Positions 36,415 through 57,850 of a stretch of 64,000 nt of DNA are shown here, one piece after another. This DNA comes from Paratinospora sagittata (lineage: Eukaryota > Streptophyta > Magnoliopsida > Ranunculales > Menispermaceae): positions 2,784,461 to 2,848,460 of the forward strand of contig CM069593.1 of NCBI GenBank assembly GCA_035771175.1, read 5' to 3'. Under the pieces are notes generated by a model, which searched no databases, was not told the DNA's origin, and was given only the letters and a program-made list of their open reading frames with translations. Both the position numbers and the translations under genes were made by a program. Position 1 is the stretch's first letter, and every line of letters begins with the position of its first letter.

Positions 36415-37543
36415 TCCTTTGCATTTGGAGCCGAAACGATTATGTGACGCTGAGACTGTTTAATGAACCCATCATCCACTGCTTTATCTATGAAGGTGAG
36501 TAGGTCATTGTAATACCCATCAACGTTAAGCAACCCCACCTGCAGCTTAATTACGGCTACTTAGTCAAGCTAGGAAAAAAAAAGAAATATATATACACAT
36601 CCAACCGTGATATATCTATCTATCTATCTATATATAGATAAATAGATAAATGAATGAAGTGGGTTCTAACGCAAGTTGTTTATAGGTTTATCATGGATCC
36701 CAAGTTGCGCCCACGCAATGACCTCCAATAACTCTTCTAATGTCCCATAACCACCTCTATAATTATTGAAATACAAATCCTTTATAGCCTTTTTCCAAGA
36801 TTAACTGATATGTGATAATATATTATGATCAGAGTGATGAGAATTCCAAGCGAAATGAAGAACGTGGTAATGCAATAAAGCAATCAGAATGACAAATCAT
36901 TTCAGCTTTCCTGTTATGCATGTTAGCTACTGCTCTAACTTCCCCAACCGTCTCTCCGGTTATCTGATCACATGAAATGCTACCGAGAGAAATAATAGGG
37001 AAAAGTAATACGACGACTATAAATAAGCAGAATGAGATTACAAACCTTTTTGCACATAAGCATCTTGGGCACAATTTTGTCCACAAAATCCACCAACAAA
37101 TAGAAATTAAAAGAGGAACCTCAAAAAGAACCAAACTCCTGAAAACTATATGATCAAAATAGATTTATTATGTACTTGGTACTTAATTTTACTTACCCAA
37201 GAACATGTCCTCCACCTTCATAAACAGCCTGAGAAACCAAACCCATTAACCCCATACTCCCACCACCATAAACAAGGTTCAGCTTCTTTGAAATCTTCAA
37301 ATAATTAACAAACTTCAAAATTAAACAATGACACACAAATGACAAAGCCCACCAACTAAAAAATGCCAAAGAAAACAAGTATTAGGAACTAAATAAAAAA
37401 ATGTTTTTCCAATCATTAATAAATTACCAGTTCTTCACCTAACTCAAGAGTAACGTTTCTGTACAATCTCTTTTCCCATCACTACTTCCACAGAACACAC
37501 AAACACTTCGAAATCTTGACTTCACTATCTTCTTCTCCATCAT
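36415..37543 (-). pseudogene. LOG-like cytokinin riboside monophosphate phosphoribohydrolase, decayed
   Basis: Pieces of a LOG gene lie in order on the minus strand: SRFRSVCVFCGSS (37543-37428), [20 protein letters not shown] (37285-37197), VPKMLM (ending 37046), [20 protein letters not shown] and CFIALP (36963-36864), [19 protein letters not shown] (36754 to about 36685) and [20 protein letters not shown] (36539 to stop). LOG enzymes release active cytokinin bases from their nucleotides. Damage visible here: a frameshift in the first exon between CGSSDGKRD and YRNVTLELG; no acceptor AG before VPKMLM; the conserved PGGYGT motif reads PRGYGT at the exon join; the donor GT after HDKP is AT; and TAG at 36417-36415 stops the frame where the family has a few more residues. 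Together these make a working product unlikely. Confidence 0.85.
36612..36640. repeat. (TATC)n microsatellite
   Basis: TATC tetranucleotide run within an intron of the LOG-like pseudogene. Confidence 0.85.
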
Positions 37544-39890
37544 TATCAATGACTTAATTTTTTTCCGCTACGCTCAAATATCTATTCAAACTTTTGTAAG
37601 TTACCCTCTTCTAACATTATATTACATGAATAACGAAGAATCTTGAGTGGATCATGACCGTGTTTTCGTCATTGTATACACTTAGGTCATAGCAATAATT
37701 ATACTCAAGTAGAAGCAATTTGTATGGGGACACGTGGAAGAAAAATAGGCAAGGCCAGCAATGGGGAGCGTGTTGTTGTAATAATTGTTCCGACTAAACT
37801 TAACAATCACGTGTCCGAATGGATATCCACGTGGCTTCTCATCCACTTTTTCTTCCTCTACTCTTTACCATCTTCTCCTACTTCTTTATTTTGGATAATT
37901 ATCTTAATCTTTCTAGTTGAAATCTTATATTTGTTTAGCTTATTATTGTTGAAAATTAACAATGTTGTGCATACTTTTATGAAAAATAAATGTAAAATTC
38001 CGTTTTGGTGTAATAGAAAGTAATGATATTAACCTTTTTTTGCTCTCACATTGTTTTGACTATATCAAAGTTTTCACTGGCAAGTTTGTTTGGCTCATAA
38101 ATAATTTAATACTATATAGTCAGACCAAGGTAATGTTTGATCAAAAAGAAAAAAATTACAACAATAAATCATCATAGAAATGAGAGTCTCTCCCCATCCC
38201 TACAATTTAATAAATGAGGGAAGTGGATAATAAATGTTAGACATGGATTTTATGTACTTGATTGATGTGATTACTTGACTTTTATAATAAAATAATACAA
38301 TGTGTCAAAACTCACATAGACATTGAGAACAGTTTAACATTTATCCTTTAAGAAAACAAAAATTCTTTAATTTAATCTTATTTGAAAAGACAAGAATTAA
38401 CTACAACAGACTCTCTCACATCAAATTTTAATTGAATTGAATTTCTTCTTTTTGACAAATGAAAAGACAAGACCACAGTCTAACTTTTTATTATTGTGAT
38501 CTTTATAAAATCAATAAATACATTTTTTATTATGACACTTGACGCAAAATCCCTCAACTCTCGCAATATTATTTACTTAAAATTGTTTCCAATAATTATT
38601 GCATGTTGATCCTTTTCTTCAAACTCAACTAATTGTTGTCAAAAACTATAAATTTTTTTATGGTTCTTCCCCATTTGTATTCCAAAAGTTTTCCCGCAAA
38701 TAAAGACACTAAACAATTACTACACAACGTGAACAATCATCAACGCAAATCACCCACGAAATTACTAAGGTATCATCCTGTCAACTACCTATAAACCATA
38801 AATATCAACTACCTATAAACCATAAATACTTTTCTTCATTCTTCTTCTTCGTCTTCATTATTTTCTTTTAGCTACCAGCGATTTTACTATTTTGTTAACT
38901 TTGTGTTTGTTTTCTGATCATTTATTTAAACAATCTGATCTTGCTATGTTTTATAAACATTGCAGGCAATACACCCGTGAAATACTGGATAAATGGATGA
39001 GAACTCAAATCTTTTCATGTTGGCCAGAGAATTTCTTGATAGATTATTTCATCTTACAGTCTTTGAGTCATTAATGATGAAGTTACAAGACCATCTGTAC
39101 TATTACGGCCTCCAACCTCAAATAGTGGATAATAAAGGTCGGGCCTTTCTCGAAATCCATGAAACTTTCGTTTATTATTAGTCTATAAAAGAAACAAGCA
39201 CGTTAATGGTTTATTGGTCTATCATTGGTCGACCTACTATAAGAGTCGTTCTAGATGACGAAGCTGATACTAGGTACCCTGAATATCTGTATGATGTTTT
39301 TTGATGCAGCCTTTTGGAGTCTAGTCTACTAGTAATTTCAACATATGTATCGTATTATTATGTGTGGGCTTATTAAATTAATGTATACCTCTGAATGTGT
39401 GTGTGTATGTATATATGTATATAACTCATAATGGTTGTAATAATAGAGCAGCTAAGCCAACTTCATTTCAATTCGACGTATTAAAAACTAACTCATTATT
39501 TGACATATTTCGTTATATAAGTTGTTGTTCAAATATATTTATTTACAAACATAAAGAACCAATTCTTCATGCAAAAGAAACCTCGAAGGCAGTTACTCAA
39601 ACAAATAAAACCCAATGAACAATTCTTCATGAATTCTCTTACCAATTCTCATATCCTTAACAAATAAAAAAAAACGGTTTTAATAGGATATTTACAATAA
39701 TAAAAAATGAAGAATTCTTGACTTTATTATTCTCAATTAAGAATTTTTACTTTCTCTTCTTTTATTCATTTTACTTTTTTTTTTTTTTGAGGAAAATTAA
39801 TTTTCTTTGATGTTATAAAATTCATTTCAATCCTCATATCCTCAATCGTCTGTTTTTTCTTCCATCAATTATAAATATATAAAGAATTAA
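37544..39890. other. Intergenic region
   Basis: No gene recognised. A frame at 38993-39181 starts MDENSNLFMLAREFL but matches nothing I know and follows a possible acceptor, so an unknown or relic exon cannot be excluded. A 19-bp word ACTACCTATAAACCATAAA is repeated near 38,788-38,828. Confidence 0.4.
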
Positions 39891-41601
39891 TCTATATAGT
39901 ACAATATAATATAATATAATAATATGACTGAAAAAAAAAATTTATTACAAACTTTTTTTTTAAGAAAAACTATTATATTGAGTCATTCCCACAATAGTTA
40001 TTAATGACCGAATTAATATATTAACAACATAAAATAATATTTATTCATATATAATAAGAAGGCAAATAACATAAAATGTAAATTTGAATGTAATATCCTT
40101 ACATTTTCATCAAGTAGAAGCATTTCTACTGACATCAATGCATTATTCATAACATACAAATGTTACAACACATTTATTATCGAAGGGCTTTCAATGGCTG
40201 AATTGTTGTCCAAAAAACTAGCCTAAAAACAATTTGTGCTCTAAAAATTGTCCATAATGATATGATTGAAAAAAATAATATAATATTTTATAATTTAATA
40301 TGAGATATGAAATGACACCACTTAATTTAATATTTTATACAACTACATACATTATTGCTACCACAATAGTGCATTCTTGTCACTGATTTATTTCTTTACT
40401 GTTTGTACGTTTTTTTCTCCTTTTCTAACTCCATTCATAGCCAATTCATTATCTGCATAGCTTCAACAAACATCTTCTGGTTAAATTTATGTGTTCGAGA
40501 GATGCCACAATATATACAGTTGATACCATCTTTTTTATTTGATAATTAATAAGTAAAAAACATATCAATATATTAGATTAAATACTTAAACAAAATAAAT
40601 AACATATGAAAGAAATTATATTTATTCAATATTTATTCAACAACTTGTTATCTAGGTCACCACTTTGACGGTTTTCTTAATCAGGTTACTTATCTTTCGA
40701 TTTGACGTACGCATATGCAGTAGTTTATACATAATGATATTGTTACTAAAAAAATAAATGAAATATTTGAAACTGTCACCTTTGCATGATTATAATATAA
40801 TATAATGTTTCGAACGAAAACATAATTCCCAAAAGCAAAGTAAGCTTCAAAACCCATATACAAATTTCAGTATTTTACACTTACACAAATATTTTATTGT
40901 TTTCACTTTATCCTTATTATTTTCACTTTATCCTTGGATACAACTCCTCAACATTCGTTATATTATATTTGGTCAACACACAAAAAAGCTCATAGCATCA
41001 CCTATTTCCAAGTATCCGAATGTTCCAAAAATGACACGCAAAACCTCATTTTATAGAGAATCAACAAAAATTTTTAGCCCTTACAAATATTTGTTGAGCA
41101 TATAGAATTATTTTGTTATTTAGGATAGGGCGACAATCTTATTCTCATCATTACTTTAATATTCTCTTATACATAATTAATTACAATATATAATACAATA
41201 AATTATAATATAATATAATATAATGACTCAAAAAAACCATTATTATCAATAGTTAACATATTCAATAAATAACTTTTTACAATTTATTCATTTTTTATTT
41301 TATTTTTTCATCCTTTAAACGAACAGAATAATAGAACATTTAAAAAATAAAACAACCTTTTTTTTGTTATCATTATATTATAATCTAATATAATACTATG
41401 CCTAAAAAAACCATTATTATAAAAGAAATACTTTAAACAATAATTATTATAGTAAGTCATTCACATAATAATTGAATGACTAAATTAATATATTAATAAA
41501 AATAAATTACATTTCTTTACTACCATATCACCGTACAAAAATAACAATGAAAATAGGTTCCGCCTACGGGCGGGGCTGCAACGGGCGGGGCTGCAACCTA
41601 G
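39891..41601 (+). mobile_element. Probable non-autonomous Helitron
   Basis: The right end carries the hallmark Helitron 3' structure: a short GC hairpin CCGCC-TACG-GGCGG (41560-41573) and, after GGGCTGCAA words, CTAG (41598-41601) followed by T. A proposed left end is TCTATATAGTAC at 39891, preceded by A, giving the expected A|TC...CTAG|T insertion form. The inside is AT-rich with repeated words such as TATAATATAATATAATGACT and AAACCATTATTAT and no replicase/helicase frame. A second GGGCGGGGCTGCAAC copy directly before CTAG shows a 15-bp tandem duplication at the tip. The left boundary is less certain than the right. Confidence 0.55.
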
Positions 41602-42348
41602 TTAGACTAATGTCACTAACCTTACATCGAATTTTGGGCCCTCCATCCTTCTCAAGTTATCAAGTTATAACTTCAAAAACAAATAATATAGTTTTGGCAG
41701 CTAAGGACCTTTGACCAAATCAGTGCAATAAAGAATGTAATCAAGTTTTGACTCCTAGGCACACTGATTCAAAAGGCCAAGAATTCAAGTTTTAGACACG
41801 TTTGAAATTTTGACCTATTCTTAACCTTGTCACTTGCAAGTGCACAAGAAATTCGCAATTAATGTCCTTGAGAATTTATTGCATGGTGGTAGTCCACTTG
41901 TCCCCTTGCCGCCCTTCATTTCCCATTGCTCCTTGCAAAGCAATAAATAAACAAATAGATAGATAGTAAATGGAGCACTTGGCATATGTAGAAAACCAGT
42001 CCTGGCATCATAGAAAGATGGTACGTTTGACAGGAGAGACCGGCTCCTCTGTTTATTCAACTAGTATACAAAAAGCTTGTACTGCCTCGTGCAACAACCA
42101 TTCAAAGATAAAAAAAAAAAAATTAGAACAATATACTTATACAAGTCAAGGGATGCAAGAAGATGCAAGAAGAAGAAGAAGGGATAAAATTTATTCCACC
42201 TGCAAACCTGCAGGTTCAAAATCCAGACCCAAAAAACACCAGCCATAGTACAAAGACAGTAAAAGATCAAGTATCATAAACGTAAAAGGGATGCAAAGAA
42301 GGATGTTACTTCTCCAAAGAGAATGCCCTAACTCTTGATTCTTCTGTT
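41602..42348. other. Intergenic, downstream of the TPI gene
   Basis: Holds the 3' UTR of the triosephosphate isomerase gene (minus) and a short spacer. No other gene recognised. Confidence 0.45.
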
Positions 42349-52050
<9,702 letters not shown>

Positions 52051-52142
52051 ATCGAACAATAAGTTAACCTAGTAAACACAGTAACAGAAACAATAGAAAG
52101 AGTAGTAGCGTTGGTTTGTTCAAGCCGATGAAGATATTGCAA

Positions 52143-52151
52143 TATATATAG
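52143..52151 (-). promoter_or_regulatory. TATA box of the TPI gene
   Basis: Minus-strand CTATATATA about 95 bp upstream of the ATG at 52050, suggesting a leader of about 60-70 nt. Confidence 0.55.
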
Positions 52152-54206
52152 GAGGAAGAATACATGAAAGAGCCGTTCGAGATGCCCAAGGCTTAATAAT
52201 AAAATGACTCTAATGCCCAACTCCCTTTTTCAAAAATGGTAACAAATTACTAATTCCATTTTCATCCATGTCCATATTCAATTTAATTTGCTTTCAAAAA
52301 AAAATATTCAATTTAATTTAATGGATTTAAACTAAATGTTAAGATGGACAAGATAAAATGTTATAGCTTAATTTTCAAAAATAGAATCCTATTCAATTTT
52401 TCTCAGCGATTTGGATTGTTTGGTGTGTATCAATGCCGACCCCACCTTTTCTCATGCAAAGGAGATTAATTTGCTAAGGGATAGAGAGACATGGGTCACG
52501 CCTGCATTTCCTGACAAGCATATAATTATATGTGGTTTTATATTAAGTGCCATTTACAAAATGTTATTAGGGTAGTTTGCCTTACTAGGGCCCGGGAAAT
52601 ATATATATTATATTTGTTTATAAGACTTAAGCTCTTTTTTTTTTTTCTTGATATATAAGACTTAAGAGCTCTTGATTTTGTCATACTCTATGTATGGTTC
52701 ACTTAATTTTGACCGCTTAACATTAGAGAATATACCAACATTTTTGTGGAAAATATTGAAGATAATAGGGACATTTTGGTAAAAAGAAAGCAAGATTTTA
52801 CTTTTGTTATTATTATTTTGGGGAGAAAGGATTATTATATTGTGCCCACTGGTTGGCCGTTGAGCGCTCGTCCTGTCGTCCACAGAAATCCTGCCCAAAG
52901 AGAAACTACCAGGGTCTGCCGCGTGTCGCGCACTGCTCTTGGGAATAACAGACTAGGCCTACCTGTGTTGTAACCACTGTCCAATCCGGCCTGTAAGAAT
53001 TTTTGGGCCTTTGGGCTCGAAATAAATAGGAGTTTAGATGTAAAAGCATTTCTATTTGTTTCAATAATGGAAAATATTATTAAGGAAAAAAATATAAAAA
53101 AGCTGAATTTGATTTATGATTAAAAATCAAATTTATTTGCTTTTACATCTATGAATTTATAATTTATTTGCTTGGCAAACTATTGCAAACTCTAACCCAA
53201 CTTAACATATTTTGTATCTTCATGTTGGGACATTGATTACTTTTTCTTTTATATAAATGCACCATCGTCACGTATACGTGCAGCCGAGCCAATTGGGCAT
53301 GAAAATCCCCAACTTTGTTCAAAATATCAATCTATAGATATATATGACAAGTGTATGTTGTCACCTCAGCTGCTATTGAAGTCTAGAAAATCTTATGGAG
53401 ATTTCTTGGAAGATCTTATGGATATTAATCTTTACTGTTTGGAGTTTGATTTGAAGAACGCCCGAAAAGGAAAGATTGACAAGTCAAAAAGTCTCTCGAT
53501 TAGAAAAACAAAAGTTAGATACTTTGATAAGATTCCACGTATTTGTTGGAATATAGGAAGTTCAACATCTCAACATTGATTATCATCTTTTGGGGAATTG
53601 ATATCCAAGCTTCCAAGACAAAAATTTCTAAGCAATTTATAATGATATACAGAGCAAAGCAAAGAACAAATTCATATAACTCACCCTTTAAAGTTGAAAA
53701 AAGACTTAGTTGAATGAGAAATAATTCAACCCTTCAAATAATATTTATTTTTGTTAAAACCGGTTATTTTTTTGGTGGACATGATGTTAATCATTAAAAA
53801 TTGTCTAATATGGTGCAAAATCCACCTTAACAGGTATAAACGTTTGGCATAAACATTGGGGAGCAACGGATCACGCCTTCGAGGTTTCTCCATGGCGTTT
53901 GTTATTCATAGATAAGATAGATATTCGTCTGCTACATAGTCTACACTGAAATATAAAATGATAGTTACACTAAGCTTCTATAATAATGAAGTTCTACAAT
54001 ATAAAGGTTCCTCTTAAGACTTTTCCCCTATTTGGTTCACCATATTACGACAAGACTAGATGAACTATAAGCAAAGATCCTCAACAATCAGAGGTAAGGA
54101 ACGCATTGACATTAAATAGAATTAAGAGATTTAAGGTCCAAGAAGCAGTGTGACCAGAGTAGCAAAGATCAATAACCCTCTTAAACCCTCAAAACAGCAG
54201 TTCATC
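52152..54206. other. TPI upstream region and AS1 downstream region
   Basis: Contains the TPI promoter on the left and the 3' UTR of AS1 on the right. A GC-richer patch at 52,840-52,980 has no recognised gene. A frame at 53355-53579 has no family match. Confidence 0.45.
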
Positions 54207-55286
54207 TTACCTTCCATTAGTAGGCTCAGCAGGTCTAACTCGGCATCCCATTTGCTCTAGAAATTTCGTAAGGCGCATGTGCTTAGCAGCCCACTGATCC
54301 GCCAGCTTTTGCTCTTTGGCTTCAGCATCCCTTCTCAGACCTGATAATTGCTCCCTATACTCTGCTTCAATCCTCTCCAGCATCACCTTCTGTTCTTCCC
54401 TTAGTGCCCTAATCTTTGACTCAATCTCTTCCATTTTCTCCCTCCTTCGGCTCGCCTTCTCAGACTCCAATTGTAGTTCTACCCTCCTAAGTCTCCAGGC
54501 TGCTTCCTTCTTATGTGCTGCCCAAGCTCTGTGCCCTTCTTCTAACTCTCTGCAACAATCAACAAGCTCCGTAAACATTAGGTTCTCTCGACCACTAGAA
54601 GCAGTCCCGTGTGATGGCAAAGTTCCAAGCACAAGCGAGGAAGGGTTATCTGTTGCTCCTCTTTCAGTTTGCAGCCAAGGAATAGTGGGAGGAGTTACTG
54701 TTGATGGCGAAAGTGTTAGAGTCACTGAAGGAGAGGATGGCCTCACAGTGGGTGCGCCATTTGAATTGGACAGCCAAGGTGGAAGCATGGTCGGTGGAGG
54801 TGGTGCAGGAGGATCAGGATGAAGGAAACCACCATTGGAGGTTGCCATTAGAAATGGAGTGGACCTCTCGTTAACAAGTTTTTCTGCGAATGTTTCAAGA
54901 ATATGATCGTATTTCCCTTCCTCAATTGGGTCAAGAGCCTTATTGTTCTCCTTCTGCTCCCTTTGCTGCTTCTCCTTGAACACTTCCCACCACTTACCCA
55001 ATCTCTTGGCAGTGCGACCAGGAACCTCAGCTGCAATCTTCTTCCACTTGTTTCCGTGCTTTGACTGAAGGCGTATAACAAGACGCTGTTCTTCCTCGGT
55101 AAGAGACCCTTTCTTGATTCCCGGCTTTAGATAATTCTTCCACCTCTCTAAACAAGATTTAGCATCCCTGTCAAGGTGTGTGTTCATGCGCTGGGACACC
55201 AGGTTCCATTCCCTTGGGCCATACTGCTTCACGTATGCACGTAAAATAGCATCCTCCTCAGCTCGCCAACGCTGCCTCTCCTTCAT
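54207..55286 (-). CDS. AS1: MYB transcription factor AS1 / PHANTASTICA / ROUGH SHEATH2
   Basis: An uninterrupted 359-residue frame starting MKERQRW, the family start; an in-frame Met lies six codons upstream (55304), giving MCLLME, but is not conserved. Two MYB repeats fill residues 1 to about 110: [28 protein letters not shown], then [34 protein letters not shown] Pro/Ser/Thr-rich linker contains [10 protein letters not shown] and IPWLQ. The C-terminal third is a charged coiled coil ([30 protein letters not shown]) ending KFLEQMGCR. The protein partners the LOB-domain protein AS2 to keep class-I KNOX genes off in leaves and to set leaf polarity. The single coding exon matches other AS1 genes. 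Confidence 0.97.
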   Translation of the reverse strand: MKERQRWRAEEDAILRAYVKQYGPREWNLVSQRMNTHLDRDAKSCLERWKNYLKPGIKKGSLTEEEQRLVIRLQSKHGNKWKKIAAEVPGRTAKRLGKWWEVFKEKQQREQKENNKALDPIEEGKYDHILETFAEKLVNERSTPFLMATSNGGFLHPDPPAPPPPTMLPPWLSNSNGAPTVRPSSPSVTLTLSPSTVTPPTIPWLQTERGATDNPSSLVLGTLPSHGTASSGRENLMFTELVDCCRELEEGHRAWAAHKKEAAWRLRRVELQLESEKASRRREKMEEIESKIRALREEQKVMLERIEAEYREQLSGLRRDAEAKEQKLADQWAAKHMRLTKFLEQMGCRVRPAEPTNGR

Positions 55287-55335
55287 TTCCATAAGCAGAC
55301 ACAACAGCCCATTGCGTCCAATTCTTCATAATTAT

Positions 55336-57119
55336 CTGAAAAGAAAAAAAGAAGCCGATGAAGTGAAACATGCCAGTAAGTTGCAACAGTAAATTCATTA
55401 ACAGTCTATTGGAGCAAATTTTGTTTTTCAAAGAAAAAATTTTGTAAAAATATAGTTATCGGAGCTAGAAAGACTATAGAGTAGTACAGGAATTATAGAA
55501 AAACAGAAAGAGCTATGATCAAAACATATAAGCCAAATCAAACCAACAATTGCATATTGCAATTAACTACAATATCGGCCAAGGCAGGGCAAGGATACTC
55601 TGAACAGAATTTATTTGAATTTATACTAGCTTTCCCAAGTGTTATCATACTTTCTGGGAAACACTAACCCCTGCTGTAGAATTAACAATTGTACTCATCC
55701 AAACCAGTGCAAGATAATAAAATAACTATCCATTATCTCCTGCCATAGAATTAAATACCTTATCCATTCAAGCAATCTGGAAGTAGCCATGCTGTGTGGA
55801 TACAGGCAGAACTACAGTCAAATCTAAGAGTTAATGCATCTAATCTGCAGAAAACCATCATTGCCAACGACAGGTTGATCAAATTAAACGAATGTCAAAT
55901 AAATTTCTAGAACAAAACCCCCTAAATAGAAAAAGGAGCTTCAATTCAAAGTCATCGGAAGTAGTTCTTGACATTTACATCATGACAATTAGCATATCTT
56001 TAGTCGAGATATATTGATTCAACAGAGGAACTAACTGGTAAGGAAAGATCAGAATATCTTTTCAAAAAGATTCCGAATTCCAGTAATTTTAGTTACCAGC
56101 ATTCCTCTAACCGACATTAAAATCTCAATAAATTAGACACCAATATGTCAGTGAAAGAGAACATCATCATGTTCTTATAATGATTCCAGCATATAGGGCC
56201 CGACCAAACATTATGTTTATGAATCCTGCATTACAGAATAATAAACATCACCGATTGATAAAATAAAAATTAAATCGACATGGAATGATTACCAGACAAT
56301 CTAAAGAAACTAATGTGCAACGAATCTCAGAAACCTTAATCATAAAATCAGCCTCAATAGAACGTTGATCACAGTTACCAAATAACAGAATCCAACTAAA
56401 TAATTCAAGTCCTCCAAAACCATCAGCCCTGATTTTGTGATTTTCACGTGTTACTGGTTCTAACCTACCTGTTAACGTGGTACAAATTTTAAACTTTTAA
56501 AGGAAAAAAAGTTAAAAGAAAAAAAAAATCGACCTGATATGACAGTAAACGAAGTCTCAAACAGGATTTATACGAGTCAAGGAGCTTTTTAAGCAATCAA
56601 ATGTCAAGCATCAAAATGCCGTGAGCAGATTGTAGCCTTTCACAATTTGCATAAAGATAAGCTTTCGATTTTCTGTTTTCGAAAGAGTAATGCAAGACTT
56701 TAGAGAAAAAGGCAGAGAAAGTGGGTTTTGAGCTTGAGAAACCTGTGTTTGTCACTTGAACAGTACATTATAAACCGAGTTTTGAAGCTACTCCAACTAG
56801 GTGCTACTCTCATACAGCAAGCATAGAAGCGAAAATTCTTCTGGTAAGAGAGCACAGCACGTATGGCAAGACAATTTTCCAAAAGGAAGAACACGAAAAC
56901 TCATTTAAAAAAAGAAAAAGAAAAAAAGAAAAACCGGAATCTTCTTTGTAACACTAGATTCAAGCTAGACAACAAAACCCCCCAAAACTCGTCAGCCGAA
57001 GAAACGAATATAAAAAAAAAAAGTATTCCACGAAACAGGATCGTCACAAGCAATCTTACAGCAAATTCTCCAACATAAAGACGAAACCAAAGAAAGAAGA
57101 AAAGAAGAAATCGCCTTAC
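55336..57119 (-). other. Probable 5' UTR intron of AS1
   Basis: On the minus strand a donor CTAT|GTAAGG at 57119-57114 and an acceptor TTTTTTCAG ending at 55336 bracket 1.78 kb, and the acceptor lies 49 bp before the start codon. The exon upstream of the donor is CT/GA-rich, as expected for a leader. AS1 genes are known to carry an intron in the leader. Predicted from splice signals only. Confidence 0.55.
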
Positions 57120-57816
57120 ATAGCTCTCTATGTATACGAAACACAGCTTCTCCTTCGTCGCATTTCCAATTCAAAATTTCCCCTAGACACAAAGATACAA
57201 CAAGTAACAAACCCAAACAGGAAAAGGAACACCCAAAAAAAAAAAGGAAGCGTCACAAATTGAAGCCCTAGAAAGAGAGAAATCCCAGGCTAGAGAGAGA
57301 GGAAAAGAAAAAAGGAAGGAGAGTTTGAAGAAGTTGAAAACAGAGCAAAGGACTCAAAATGAGGAATTGATGATTCTCTCTTTTAAGGTTATCGAGAGAG
57401 AGAGAGGGGATCTGATAGAGACGGTAAAGGAGAGGGCACGCGAAACAGAAGAAGTCTGATATTCAATGTCCGTGCTGACGTTACAAGAGAATGTGCTATC
57501 GTAAGCCTGCTGCTGCTAGTGCCACGAAAAGCAAAAGCTCCCCCAGATTTGCAGACAAGAGTAGAGAAAAAGTCTACTACTATTATACTACCACTCCAAG
57601 TAGCAACAACAGGAAAAAAAACGAAGAAGAAGAAGTGATGAGCGCATTTACCATACCCATAATACTAGCATACGCTCGATTTCAGCGCTTAAAGTGCGCT
57701 CTTCCCTTTCCTCCCCTCGAGCCTACTACGATGCAGAGTTTCGCGGGCAACAATTGCGTGATCATTTCCGTCAACCATGAACCGGTCAACAAAACAGTAC
57801 CGGGTTGATTCTCGGC

Positions 57817-57850
57817 CACGTGTCCGGCCAACTTTGTAGATTTCCACGTG
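57817..57850. promoter_or_regulatory. Pair of G-boxes upstream of AS1
   Basis: CACGTG at 57817-57822 and 57845-57850, in contexts GGCCACGTGTCC and TTCCACGTGGAA, lie 28 bp apart about 400-450 bp beyond the likely AS1 leader. This core binds bZIP and bHLH factors. Function here is inferred. Confidence 0.4.

Noticed and set aside
38993..39181. Open frame starting MDENSNLFMLAREFL after a possible splice acceptor
   Set aside because: No recognisable family and no supporting exons up- or downstream.
54316..54822. 168-codon antisense frame within AS1
   Set aside because: Shadow of the highly charged AS1 coding sequence on the other strand.
57491..57808. Plus-strand open frame starting MCYRKPAAA
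   Set aside because: Low-complexity Lys/Glu/Tyr stretches, overlaps the AS1 upstream region, no family match.
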